From contig JBFMCN010000001.1 in the NCBI GenBank assembly GCA_040754475.1, forward strand, positions 1-29,594: DNA of 29,594 nt, read 5' to 3'. Positions 1-7,898 of the stretch are shown here, piece by piece. The translations under genes and the position numbers were made by a program. The DNA is from JAJPHY01 sp040754475. Lineage in GTDB: Bacteria > Actinomycetota > UBA4738 > HRBIN12. The notes under the pieces are model-generated. The model saw only the letters and a list, made by a program, of their open reading frames with translations. It was not told the DNA's origin and did no database searches. Numbering within the stretch: position 1 is the stretch's first letter; every line of letters begins with the position of its first letter.

Positions 1-844
1 CCAGCAGATGGAGCAGCGGCTCGTCCAAGGGTCGATTCCACGCCGTGACGCGGCCGACGAGGTCCACGTCGAGCAGGTATCGCCACACGTCCCCATAGAC
101 GGCCGGTGACAGCGCGACGACCTCCTCGACCTGGAGCTCGTTCCGGGGTGTCGAGTCGGCCCACTCGGACTTCACGTGGTAGACGGCGTAGCCGTCCATC
201 CCGTCCGCGGTCTCGTGGGCCGCATAGAAGTACCGGCGCGGTTCCGGCCCGTGGTGACCCTCCTCCGCAAGGCGGTACTCGAACCTCTTGTCGTCGAGCC
301 GGATCATGCCCGGGCGCTCGCGCCGGGCGCGCTCGTAGACCGGCAGGAAGGCCTCGAGGGCGGCCGCCCGATCCAAAAGACGCACCCGGCCGATCGGTTG
401 GGAGCCGTGGATGAACGTGCTCCTTTCCCGCTCGATGTCGATCGAGCACATGAAGGAGGCGAGCCCGTACCCGAAGCGTCCGTAGATACCGCCCTCCGAG
501 GCGTACAGCGCCGCGACCGGCTCCCCGGCCGCTCGTACGTCGTCGAGCTGACGGCGCATCAGCGCCGAGTTGACGCCCCTGCGACGGTGGGTGGGCTTCA
601 CTCCGACGCCGGTCACACCTGCCGCACGGATCTCGGCGCCGGGTGCGGTCATCAGGAACGACGCGGCGGACGCTCCTCCGATCAGCTCAGGACCGTCGAA
701 GGCGCCGAGGCACCGGTCGATCTCGACGACGCGCCGTTCCCGCTCGAGGTCCTCGGGCCGAGCGTGCCCACCGAACGACGTCTCCAGCATCCCGAAGTAG
801 GTCTCGAACTCCTCTAGGGCGATCGTTCGAATCTCGATGTCCAT
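1..844 (-). CDS. Eis-like GNAT N-acetyltransferase, 3' end cut by window edge
   Basis: I translated this frame directly: it stays open from ATG 844-842 to the window edge, giving about 281 residues without the C-terminus. It has a GNAT acetyl-CoA site (VGVKPTHRRRG near residues 80-90) followed by ASEGGIYGRFGYG (115-127), a pair typical of the Eis family (acetyl-CoA-dependent lysine/aminoglycoside acetyltransferases of about 400 aa, tandem GNAT folds plus an SCP2-like tail). About 120 residues would lie outside the window. A GTG directly before the ATG (847-845) is an equally possible start; TAGGCT lies 7 nt upstream of that GTG and could be a -10 box. The substrate cannot be told from sequence. 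It lies 68 bp downstream of dapB on the same strand and need not be functionally linked. Confidence 0.85.
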   Translation of the reverse strand, partial: MDIEIRTIALEEFETYFGMLETSFGGHARPEDLERERRVVEIDRCLGAFDGPELIGGASAASFLMTAPGAEIRAAGVTGVGVKPTHRRRGVNSALMRRQLDDVRAAGEPVAALYASEGGIYGRFGYGLASFMCSIDIERERSTFIHGSQPIGRVRLLDRAAALEAFLPVYERARRERPGMIRLDDKRFEYRLAEEGHHGPEPRRYFYAAHETADGMDGYAVYHVKSEWADSTPRNELQVEEVVALSPAVYGDVWRYLLDVDLVGRVTAWNRPLDEPLLHLL

Positions 845-912
845 CACGTCAGTGAGCCTACGCGTCCGAGAGTCGATCGTGTGACGGCTGAAGACGTAGA
901 CGATGACTTCCG

Positions 913-1716
913 TCAGGACCCGGGAAGGTCGAGCAACGGCTCGAGACCCACCGTCAGGCCCGGCCTCGTCGAGACTGCACGGATCGCCATGAGGACGCCG
1001 GGTATGAACGAACTCCGGTCGACTACGTCGTGGCGGATCGTCAGGGTCTGACCCTGGCCGCCGAGGATGACCTCCTGGTGGGCCACGAGCCCGGGGAGTC
1101 GCACCGAGTGAACGCGCACGCCTTCGAGGTCGCCGCCGCGCGCGCCCTCGACCGACTCGGCATCGGGCCCGCGATAGACGGCCTCTCGCTCGTCGACGAG
1201 TCGGCGCGCGGTTGAGAGTGCGGTCCCCGAGGGAGCGTCGGCCTTTCCCTCGTGGTGCAGATCGACGATCTCGACGGCCGGGAAGAACCGCACAGCCATG
1301 GCCGCGAACCGTTGCATCAAGACGGCACCGAGAGCGAAGTTCGGCGCGACGATGACGTTCGGCTCGCCGTCCCCACCGTCGATCATCTGCCGGATCTCCT
1401 CCAGGTTCTCCTGGGTGATCCCTGTAGTACCGACCACCAGGTTGACCGCGTGCTCCAGGCACCAGCGCACGTTGTCCATCACGACGTCGGGGTGAGTGAA
1501 ATCCACGGCGACCTCGACCTCGGCCTCGAGGAGCCGGTCCAGCTCGTCCGTGATCGGCACATCGAGCTTGGGATGACCGATGATCGGCCCGATCGATTGC
1601 CCGACCCGAGACAGGTCGACCGCCGCGGTGAGTCTCATGTCCGCCGATTCCGCAACGGCGCGACAGACCGTTTGACCCATCCGGCCGCACGCTCCGATCA
1701 CTCCCACACGGATCAC
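913..1716 (-). CDS. dapB: 4-hydroxy-tetrahydrodipicolinate reductase
   Basis: DapB reduces 4-hydroxy-tetrahydrodipicolinate with NAD(P)H in the diaminopimelate/lysine pathway, feeding peptidoglycan and lysine synthesis in the cytosol. The 267-residue product has the N-terminal Rossmann motif GACGRMG (8-14), GTTG (96-99), and the catalytic signature DLHHEGKADAPSGTA (152-166) with the conserved His154/His155 and Lys158. The length is normal for the family. The start is GTG at 1716-1714; it overlaps the stop of the upstream M16 peptidase as GTGA, so translation is probably coupled. The pnp-M16-dapB order is a common actinobacterial arrangement. Confidence 0.97.
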   Translation of the reverse strand: MIRVGVIGACGRMGQTVCRAVAESADMRLTAAVDLSRVGQSIGPIIGHPKLDVPITDELDRLLEAEVEVAVDFTHPDVVMDNVRWCLEHAVNLVVGTTGITQENLEEIRQMIDGGDGEPNVIVAPNFALGAVLMQRFAAMAVRFFPAVEIVDLHHEGKADAPSGTALSTARRLVDEREAVYRGPDAESVEGARGGDLEGVRVHSVRLPGLVAHQEVILGGQGQTLTIRHDVVDRSSFIPGVLMAIRAVSTRPGLTVGLEPLLDLPGS

Positions 1717-3023
1717 TCGAACGCCCTCCGGTCGAACGGTCCCAGGACCGCAAGCGACAGCGGCTGTGTCAGCACCCGCTTCGCGACGCGGCGTGCTTCG
1801 TCAAGGGTCACGGCGTCGATCCGCCCGAGGATCTGGTTGACCGTCAGGATCTCGGCGCCCCCGATCTCCGACTTGCCGAGGCGTGACATCCTCCCGCTCG
1901 GCTCCTCGAGCGAGAGCACCAGCGAGCCCTTGACGTGCCTCTTCGCGCGGTCGAACTCCGCCTCCGTCAAGCCGCCCTCCGCGACGTTCGCCAACTGGTC
2001 ACGCAGGATGTCCATGACCTGTCGAGCCTTAGCAGGCGTCGTTCCCGCGTATGCGGCGAACAGGCCGGTTTCCACGTACATCGAATGGTAGCTGTACACG
2101 GAGTAGGCCAGGCCTCGCCGTTCCCGGATCTCCTGGAACAGGCGCGAGGACATCCCTCCGCCGATCGCGTTGTTCACGATCCCGAAGGCGAACCGATCGG
2201 GGTCGGCGCGCGACGTCCCGTTGGTGCCCAGGCATATGTGAGCCTGCTCGGCTTTCCGCCTCCTGACGAGCGTCCTGCCCGAGGGGATCGGGGCGTTGCC
2301 GGCCACCCTCAGCTTGCGGCGGCTCGGCCCCTCTGACCGCCCCTGCGGTCCCCCCGATCCCTGCCCCATCGATCTCTTCCCCTCCGGGCAGACCCCCCCG
2401 GTCTCCATGTGAGACCCGACGAGGCGCAGCAAGGCCTCGTGCTCCACGTTGCCGGCGGCCACGACGGCGAAGTTGCCGGGCACGTAGTGGCGTCGATAGA
2501 AGCGGCGAACCTGATCCCGCGTGGCAGCCGTGACGCTCTCGACGGTTCCAAGGATCGGTCTTCCGAGCGGGTGCGTCGGCCACAGCGTCTCGTTGAACAG
2601 ATCGTGGATGAGATCGTCGGGGGTGTCCTCGTGCATCTTGATCTCCTCGAGGATCACCTGTCGCTCGGCCTCGAGATCCGCCTGCCGGATCGCCGAGCTC
2701 TGGAGCATGTCGCAGAGATGGTCGACCGCCATCGGCAGGTCACGGTCGCGCACGCGCGAGTAGAAGCACGTGTACTCCTTTGCCGTGAAGGCGTTCACGT
2801 CCCCGCCCACCGCGTCGAACGCCTCCGCGATGTCTTGCGCGCTCCGCAACTTCGTCCCCTTGAAGAGCAGATGTTCGAGGAAGTGCGAGGATCCACTTAT
2901 TCGGGGCGGCTCGTCGCGCGAGCCCGCCAGCACCCAGAAGCCGAGGGCCACCGAGTGCACGCCGGGCATACGCTCGGTCACGATGCGAAGACCAGATTCG
3001 AACTCCGTCCGGCGGATCGGCAT
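1713..3023 (-). CDS. M16 family zinc metallopeptidase (PepR/YmxG-like)
   Basis: This 436-residue single-chain M16B peptidase resembles the processing-peptidase-like proteins encoded next to pnp in actinobacteria and firmicutes. The inverted zinc motif HFLEH (47-51) is followed about 75 residues later by the third ligand in VILEEI (123-128, Glu126/127). The C-terminal half keeps the RERRGLAYSVYSY segment that supplies the Arg/Tyr pair of active M16 subunits, so it should be catalytic. A Gly/Arg-rich stretch near residues 205-245 looks like a flexible linker between the halves. The start is ATG 3023-3021, 9 nt after the pnp stop; the gene ends in a GTGA overlap with dapB. The substrate is unknown. 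Confidence 0.9.
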   Translation of the reverse strand: MPIRRTEFESGLRIVTERMPGVHSVALGFWVLAGSRDEPPRISGSSHFLEHLLFKGTKLRSAQDIAEAFDAVGGDVNAFTAKEYTCFYSRVRDRDLPMAVDHLCDMLQSSAIRQADLEAERQVILEEIKMHEDTPDDLIHDLFNETLWPTHPLGRPILGTVESVTAATRDQVRRFYRRHYVPGNFAVVAAGNVEHEALLRLVGSHMETGGVCPEGKRSMGQGSGGPQGRSEGPSRRKLRVAGNAPIPSGRTLVRRRKAEQAHICLGTNGTSRADPDRFAFGIVNNAIGGGMSSRLFQEIRERRGLAYSVYSYHSMYVETGLFAAYAGTTPAKARQVMDILRDQLANVAEGGLTEAEFDRAKRHVKGSLVLSLEEPSGRMSRLGKSEIGGAEILTVNQILGRIDAVTLDEARRVAKRVLTQPLSLAVLGPFDRRAFE

Positions 3024-3032
3024 GCCCGGAGC

Positions 3033-5318
3033 CTAGTGTGTTGGCTCGCCCCTGCGCTCGCGGTCGCGCGGGCGACGGTCTCGGTCGCGTCCGCCGCGGT
3101 ACGGTCGGTCGCCGTCCCGCCGCTCACGGCGTGGCGCTTCCTCCACCACCATTCCCTCGGGGACCGCCCATTCCTCGCCGAGTGGCTTGAGGCTGATCTT
3201 GCCCATGGCGTCGATGTCCTGGATCTCGACCTCTAGAGCGTCGCCCTCCTTCAGCCCCGACTCCTCCACGCTGGACAGGCGCTTGCCTCGGCCGAGCTTC
3301 GAGATGTGGACAAGGCCGTCTCGCCCCGGCACGAGGTTGACGAACGCCCCGAACGTCGTGATCTTGACGACCTTGCCCGAGTAGTGCTCCCCGACGGCGA
3401 GCGGCTTCGGGTTCGCGATCTCGTCGATCATCTTCGCGGCCTGGTCGGCTCCCTCGCCCTCGCGGGAGCCGATGAAGACCGTGCCGTCGTCCTGGATGTC
3501 GATGTCGGCTCCCGTGACGGCGATGATCTCGTTGATCCGCTTGCCCTTCGGACCGATCACCTCGCCGATCTTGTCGACGGGGATCTGGATCGTGAGGATG
3601 CGTGGGGCCTTCGGGTTGATCTCGCTCCTCGGGGCGGGAATCGCCTGGAGCATGGCATCGAGGACGACCAGCCTGGCGTCGCGCGCCTGCCTCAGGGCCT
3701 GGGCCAGAGCCTCGGCCGGCAAGCCAGTCACCTTCATGTCGAGCTGGATCGCGGTGACGAAGTCCTTGGTTCCCGCCACCTTGAAGTCCATGTCGCCGAG
3801 GGCATCCTCGGCGCCGAGGATGTCGGTCAGGGTCACGTACCGATCGCCCTCCGCGATCAGGCCCATCGCTATGCCCGCCACCGGCGACTTGATCGGCACG
3901 CCGGCGTCCATCAGCGAGAGAGTCGAGGCGCAGACGCTCGCCATCGACGTCGAGCCGTTCGAGGACAGGACGTCGCTCACGAGGCGAAGCGCGTACGGGA
4001 ACTCCTCCTCAGCCGGGATGACCGGCACGAGCGCTCGCTCGGCGAGCGCCCCATGGCCGATCTCGCGACGGCGCGGCGAGCCGATCCGACCGACCTCCCC
4101 CGTCGAGAACGGCGGGAAGTTGTAGTGGTGGATGTACCGCTTCGAATCCTCCGGATCGAGCGTGTCGATCATCTGCGTCATCCGGAGCATCCCGAGGGTC
4201 GTGACGTTCAGGACCTGGGTCTCGCCGCGCTGGAACAGGGACGACCCGTGGGCGCGCGGCACGAGACCGACCTCGCACGACAGCGCACGGATCTCGTCGG
4301 CCTTGCGTCCGTCCAGCCGCACGCCATCGGTGAGGATCCGCGAGCGCATCACGCGCTTCTGGAGCTCCTTGAAGGCCGCCGGGACCTGCCCCGCACGCTC
4401 GGCGAGCGACTCCTCGCCCCAGGTCTCCAGGAGGTGGGCGTTCAGCTCGTCCTTGATCTCGTCAAGCGCCGCCTCGCGCTCCTGCTTCTCGGCAACGATG
4501 GCCCGCTCGACCCGCGCGCGGGCGAAGCCGTCGACCGCCTGGAACACCTCGTCTGCGAACAGCGGCTCGGGCTCAAATGGCTGCGGTCGGACACCGAGCA
4601 GCTCGAGGAACTCCTGCTCGAAGTCGATCATCTCGCCGATCGCCAGCTTGGCTGCTTCGAGTCCCTCGGCGACCACCTCTTCGGTTGGCGCGGCGGCACC
4701 CTCACCCTCCAACAGCACCCAGGCTCCGTCGGGGGCCTCACCCTCGATCATGAGGATGTCGATCGTTCCGGCATCGTTCCTCCGTCCCGCCACGACGATG
4801 TCGAACGTCGCCGCCTCTACCTCCCTGTAAGTGGGGTCGACCTTCCACTCGCCGCCGATCAGCCCCATGCGAACGGCTCCGACCGGGCCCTCGAACGGCA
4901 CTCCGGCGATCATCGTCGACAGGCTCGCCGCGTTGATCCCGATGATGTCGTAGGGGTTGTCCATGTCGGCCGAGAGCACCGTCACGACGACCTGGACCTC
5001 GTCCCGGTAGCCGTCCTTGAACGTGGGACGCATCGGGCGGTCGATCAGGCGGGCGGTCAGGATCGCCGTCTCGGACGGACGCCCCTCCCGACGGAAGAAC
5101 CCCCCGGGGATCTTGCCCGCCGCGTACATGCGCTCCTCGACGTCGACGGTCAGGGGGAAGAAGTCGATCCCTTCCCGCGGCGCGGCGGTCGTGGTTGTGG
5201 CGAGGACCTGGGTCTCGCCGTAAGTGACGACGACCGAGCCCCCCGCCTGCATGGCGAGCTTGCCCGACTCGAACATCATTCCCTGGGACCCGACGGTCCT
5301 CGTGAGCTTGGTGGCCAC
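3033..5318 (-). CDS. pnp: polyribonucleotide nucleotidyltransferase (PNPase)
   Basis: PNPase is the phosphorolytic 3'-5' exoribonuclease of mRNA decay. The 761 residues show RNase PH domain 1 with FFRREGRPSE (74-83), an all-helical linker, RNase PH domain 2 (about 335-550), a KH domain with GPKGKR (589-594) and an S1 domain (about 643-713). The last 33 residues are an Arg/Asp/Gly-rich basic tail, probably disordered and RNA-binding. The start is GTG 5318-5316, chosen because a strong Shine-Dalgarno (AAGGAGGAAGG, 5332-5322) precedes it and the N-terminus matches the family. A 230-bp leader separates it from rpsO. Confidence 0.98.
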   Translation of the reverse strand: MATKLTRTVGSQGMMFESGKLAMQAGGSVVVTYGETQVLATTTTAAPREGIDFFPLTVDVEERMYAAGKIPGGFFRREGRPSETAILTARLIDRPMRPTFKDGYRDEVQVVVTVLSADMDNPYDIIGINAASLSTMIAGVPFEGPVGAVRMGLIGGEWKVDPTYREVEAATFDIVVAGRRNDAGTIDILMIEGEAPDGAWVLLEGEGAAAPTEEVVAEGLEAAKLAIGEMIDFEQEFLELLGVRPQPFEPEPLFADEVFQAVDGFARARVERAIVAEKQEREAALDEIKDELNAHLLETWGEESLAERAGQVPAAFKELQKRVMRSRILTDGVRLDGRKADEIRALSCEVGLVPRAHGSSLFQRGETQVLNVTTLGMLRMTQMIDTLDPEDSKRYIHHYNFPPFSTGEVGRIGSPRRREIGHGALAERALVPVIPAEEEFPYALRLVSDVLSSNGSTSMASVCASTLSLMDAGVPIKSPVAGIAMGLIAEGDRYVTLTDILGAEDALGDMDFKVAGTKDFVTAIQLDMKVTGLPAEALAQALRQARDARLVVLDAMLQAIPAPRSEINPKAPRILTIQIPVDKIGEVIGPKGKRINEIIAVTGADIDIQDDGTVFIGSREGEGADQAAKMIDEIANPKPLAVGEHYSGKVVKITTFGAFVNLVPGRDGLVHISKLGRGKRLSSVEESGLKEGDALEVEIQDIDAMGKISLKPLGEEWAVPEGMVVEEAPRRERRDGDRPYRGGRDRDRRPRDRERRGEPTH

Positions 5319-5520
5319 TGGCCTTCCTCCTTGGCTTCGGACGACGACGCGCGCGAGGGCGTGTCCGTGGTTCTGCAGTCGTCTCGAGGCGGGGAGCTGG
5401 GCCAGTTCTCAGTGGTGAGTCACCGAGGAGTGTCGTCACCTCGGGGGCTCGCGACTGACAACCGACCGGTCGCGCTCCCCCACCTCGTTTCTCGGGTCGC
5501 TGCTAAGGCATCCCTCCCGT
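5319..5520 (-). promoter_or_regulatory. pnp 5' leader with alternative stem-loops
   Basis: This 202-bp stretch between the rpsO terminator and pnp contains no credible gene. Read on the minus strand it holds a possible stem GTTGTCA/TGACGAC (one G-U pair), an overlapping stem CCGAGG/CCTCGG, and an 11-bp near-palindrome GGTGACTCACC (5414-5424). The first two share sequence and would exclude each other. In Escherichia coli the pnp leader is a structured target of RNase III and PNPase autoregulation, so a similar role is plausible here but is inference. I see no convincing -35/-10 pair; a promoter may lie here or transcripts may read through from rpsO. Confidence 0.35.
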
Positions 5521-5545
5521 GAAGAAGGGGCGGCCGAGCCGCCCC
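5521..5545 (-). terminator. intrinsic terminator or attenuator between rpsO and pnp
   Basis: On the minus strand a perfect 8-bp stem GGGGCGGC/GCCGCCCC with loop TCG (5545-5527) begins 6 nt after the rpsO stop and is followed by TTCTTC. The U-tract is imperfect, so termination may be partial, letting some rpsO transcripts continue into pnp. Confidence 0.7.
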
Positions 5546-5551
5546 GGATCG

Positions 5552-5821
5552 CTACCGCCTGAGTCCCAGGCGTGTGATGAGCTCGCGATACCTCTCGATG
5601 TCCTCTCGCTTCAGGTACTCGAGCAGCCGCCGTCTACGGCCCACGAGCTGCAGCAGTCCCCGGCGTGAGTGGTGATCCTTCTTGTGGAGCTTCAGATGCT
5701 CGGTCAGATCCGAGATCCGCTTGGACAGAACGGCGATCTGAACGTCGGCGGAGCCGGTGTCGGTTCCGCCGCGCCTGTAACTGGCGATGATCTCGGACTT
5801 CGCTTCCTTCGTCAGTGCCAT
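5552..5821 (-). CDS. rpsO: 30S ribosomal protein S15
   Basis: S15 binds the central domain of 16S rRNA early in small-subunit assembly and forms a bridge to the 50S subunit. The 89-residue length is exact for the family, and the motifs GTDTGSADVQIAVLSKRI (19-36), HLKLHKKDHHSRRGLL (42-57) and the basic C-terminal LEYLKREDIERYRELI are diagnostic. The start is ATG 5821-5819. There is no good Shine-Dalgarno, but a GGTAGCCT box lies 12 nt upstream, so it may be transcribed from its own promoter with a very short leader. It lies 28 bp after the capA-like gene and is followed by a terminator hairpin. Confidence 0.98.
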   Translation of the reverse strand: MALTKEAKSEIIASYRRGGTDTGSADVQIAVLSKRISDLTEHLKLHKKDHHSRRGLLQLVGRRRRLLEYLKREDIERYRELITRLGLRR

Positions 5822-5833
5822 GTCCAGCGCGGA

Positions 5834-5841
5834 AGGCTACC
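5834..5841 (-). promoter_or_regulatory. GGTANCCT box before rpsO (putative -10)
   Basis: GGTAGCCT on the minus strand, 12 nt before the rpsO ATG, in the short gap after the capA-like gene. It is one of five exact copies of this octamer before gene starts in the window. No clear -35 is visible. Confidence 0.5.
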
Positions 5842-5849
5842 AGATGGGT

Positions 5850-6917
5850 TCAGCGAAGCTCCGGATGGCCGCTCGAGGCGATGTACACCGGCAGCTGCTT
5901 CGCAACGAAGCGCCCCCTCGGCGTGATGATCACCTGACCCACCGCGGTGGTGGAGCCGGCCACCGAAAGGTGCGGCCAGACGAAGTTCCCGAGGCTCCAG
6001 AAGATGGGCCGGCCCTTGTACACCGAGAGCGGCTGGAGTCGGTGGGGGTGGTGCCCGAAGATGACGTCCGCCCCCGCATCTATCAGCCGGTGGCCTTCCT
6101 CCACCTGATACGAGCGGGGCTGCGTATCGAGCTCGATCCCCCAGTGGATCGTCACCACGACGATGTCCGCTCGCCTGGCCGCCGCGCGTACGGCCCGCAG
6201 CATCAGCGAGAAATCGTGGCCCGCCGCGGTCCCTGGCTTGTCGGGGCCCGCCACCTCGTAAACGGGGTCGAGAACCTCGTCGAACCCCAGCACTGCGACC
6301 TTCCAGCCCTGCAGGTTGATCAGCGCTGGCTTCAGCGCGGCGTCCTGGTCCACGCCGGCACCGACGGGCGCGAGTCCGGCCGCGCGGATTCTCTTCAGCG
6401 AGTCGAGCAGCCCCTCGGGCCCATGGTCGTAGGCATGGTTGTTCGAGAGATTGGCGACCTCGACGCCGTAGTGGCGCGCCACCGGCAGCGCCGCCGGATC
6501 GCATCGGAACACGAACTGCTTGGACTCCGGGTCGTACACGTCGGTCACAGGGCACTCGAGGTTGATGACGGTGAGGTCGTCTTTGCGGAAGAGCCCGTTC
6601 AGCCCGCTCCATGCCCAGTCGTAGCCGTTGGATCGAAACGCCGGGATGTAGTTCGGGTCCAGGCTCACATCGCCAGTGCCGTGGATGACGAGCCTGCCCT
6701 TCGGCTCCGGGGAGGGGCTGGGGGTCGGCGTGGCTTCCGGGCCGCTCGGGCTCACGCTGGTGGCGGGAGTCCCTGTGTCCGGCGATCCGTCGCTCGCCGC
6801 TCTCCCCTCGTCCCCGCGATTCGCCGCAAGGATCCATGTTGCCGCAGCGACGCCCAGCAGTAGCGCCGCCATGACCGCGAACGGAAAACGGGAGCGGCGT
6901 GCGTGGCGCCCGCTCAC
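5850..6917 (-). CDS. CapA-family (poly-gamma-glutamate synthesis type) metallophosphatase, membrane anchored
   Basis: The 355-residue protein begins with a basic segment and one transmembrane/signal-anchor helix (about 12-32), then a Pro/Ser/Thr-rich linker (about 40-73) and a CapA/PGA_cap domain of the calcineurin-like fold. Expected metal-site motifs are present: GDVSLD (82-87), NLECP (119-123), NLSNNHAYDHG (156-166), HWG (258-260), FGHHPH (287-292) and WSLGNFV (307-313). It should act outside the membrane. CapA relatives take part in poly-gamma-glutamate export, but none of the partner genes (capB/capC) are here, so the true substrate is unknown. The GTG start (6917-6915) overlaps the ribF stop as GTGA. 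It separates ribF from rpsO, which are often adjacent. Confidence 0.88.
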   Translation of the reverse strand: MSGRHARRSRFPFAVMAALLLGVAAATWILAANRGDEGRAASDGSPDTGTPATSVSPSGPEATPTPSPSPEPKGRLVIHGTGDVSLDPNYIPAFRSNGYDWAWSGLNGLFRKDDLTVINLECPVTDVYDPESKQFVFRCDPAALPVARHYGVEVANLSNNHAYDHGPEGLLDSLKRIRAAGLAPVGAGVDQDAALKPALINLQGWKVAVLGFDEVLDPVYEVAGPDKPGTAAGHDFSLMLRAVRAAARRADIVVVTIHWGIELDTQPRSYQVEEGHRLIDAGADVIFGHHPHRLQPLSVYKGRPIFWSLGNFVWPHLSVAGSTTAVGQVIITPRGRFVAKQLPVYIASSGHPELR

Positions 6918-7858
6918 GATTCCCGGCCCTGATCGAGACGAACGATCTCACGGGTGCGCCTGACGTCCTCGGCCATGGCTGCGGCAAGATCCTCTAGCGT
7001 GTCGAACCTCTCCTCATCGCGCAGACGCGTCCAGAACTCGATCGCCATCTCGCATCCGACGAGGTCGCCGTCGAAGTCCAGCAGGTACGCCTCGGCGTGG
7101 AGGGGCTCGGTGCCGAACGTTGGGTTGGTTCCGACGTCGATCGCGGCCAGACGCTCCACGCCATCGACCTTCGCCCGACCGGCGTAGATACCGCGGCCGG
7201 GGAGCAGCAACCTCGGCCATGTGCGCAGGTTTGCCGTCGGGTAGCCGAGGCCGTGGCCGCGGCCGGCACCGGGGACGACGGTTCCGTCCAGGACGAAGCG
7301 TCGCCCAAGAGCCTTGGTGGGCCATGCGAGATCGCCCTCGGCCAACGCGTCACGGATCGACGACGACGACACGCGCCTACCGTCCAGCTCCACCAGCTCG
7401 ACGCGCTCGGCGGTGAAGCCGAGCGACCGGCCGCGGTCCACCAGCACGTCGGAGTTCCCTGCTGCATGTTGCCCGAACCTGAAGTCGGCGCCCGTGACCA
7501 CGTGCTCGGCATGGAGCGAGTCGACGAGCACTCTCCGGACGAAGTCCTCCGCAGGCCAGCGGGAGAACTCCTCGGTGAACTCGAGCACGAGCAGTACGTC
7601 GACACCCGTCTCCTCGATCAACGCGCCCTTCCGCTCGACTCCCGTGAGCAGGCGCGGCGCCTTCTCCGGCGTGAGCACCTCGCGCGGGTGCCGGTCGAAC
7701 GTGATTGCAGCGGAGCCCAGACCTCGGTCCCGAGCCGTCGCGACCGCCTTGCGCAGGACCGCCCGGTGCCCGACGTGCACGCCGTCGAAGAACCCGACGG
7801 TCACGACCGAGGGAGCACCATCCGGCGGCAGCGCGTCGAGACCGCGGACGATCTCCAT
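6914..7858 (-). CDS. ribF: bifunctional riboflavin kinase / FAD synthetase
   Basis: RibF phosphorylates riboflavin to FMN and then adenylylates it to FAD. The 314 residues contain the N-terminal nucleotidyltransferase module with GFFDGVHVGH (22-31), DFRFG (125-129) and SSSSIRDAL (164-172), then the C-terminal flavokinase module with GRGHGLGYPTANL (199-211) and NPTFG (245-249). The length is typical. The start is ATG 7858-7856, with a GGTACCCT box 8 nt upstream and no strong Shine-Dalgarno. The stop overlaps the GTG start of the CapA-like gene. Confidence 0.97.
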   Translation of the reverse strand: MEIVRGLDALPPDGAPSVVTVGFFDGVHVGHRAVLRKAVATARDRGLGSAAITFDRHPREVLTPEKAPRLLTGVERKGALIEETGVDVLLVLEFTEEFSRWPAEDFVRRVLVDSLHAEHVVTGADFRFGQHAAGNSDVLVDRGRSLGFTAERVELVELDGRRVSSSSIRDALAEGDLAWPTKALGRRFVLDGTVVPGAGRGHGLGYPTANLRTWPRLLLPGRGIYAGRAKVDGVERLAAIDVGTNPTFGTEPLHAEAYLLDFDGDLVGCEMAIEFWTRLRDEERFDTLEDLAAAMAEDVRRTREIVRLDQGRES

Positions 7859-7866
7859 GACAAGGC

Positions 7867-7874
7867 AGGGTACC
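7867..7874 (-). promoter_or_regulatory. GGTANCCT box before ribF (putative -10)
   Basis: GGTACCCT on the minus strand, 8 nt before the ribF ATG, inside the 39-bp truB-ribF gap. It suggests a separate near-leaderless ribF promoter. Confidence 0.5.
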
Positions 7875-7882
7875 GGATCGGC

Positions 7883-7898
7883 GCTCCGAGACCGGAGC
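7883..7898 (-). terminator. weak hairpin at the truB stop
   Basis: Perfect 6-bp inverted repeat GCTCCG/CGGAGC with a 4-nt loop, starting at the truB stop codon and preceding the ribF promoter-like box. There is no U-tract, so it is only a candidate terminator or mRNA end-stabilising structure. Confidence 0.3.

Noticed and set aside
3306..5522. Very long open frame on the plus strand opposite pnp
   Set aside because: It is antisense to an unmistakable pnp, rich in Arg/Asp/His as expected from GC-rich complementary codons, and has no family motif.
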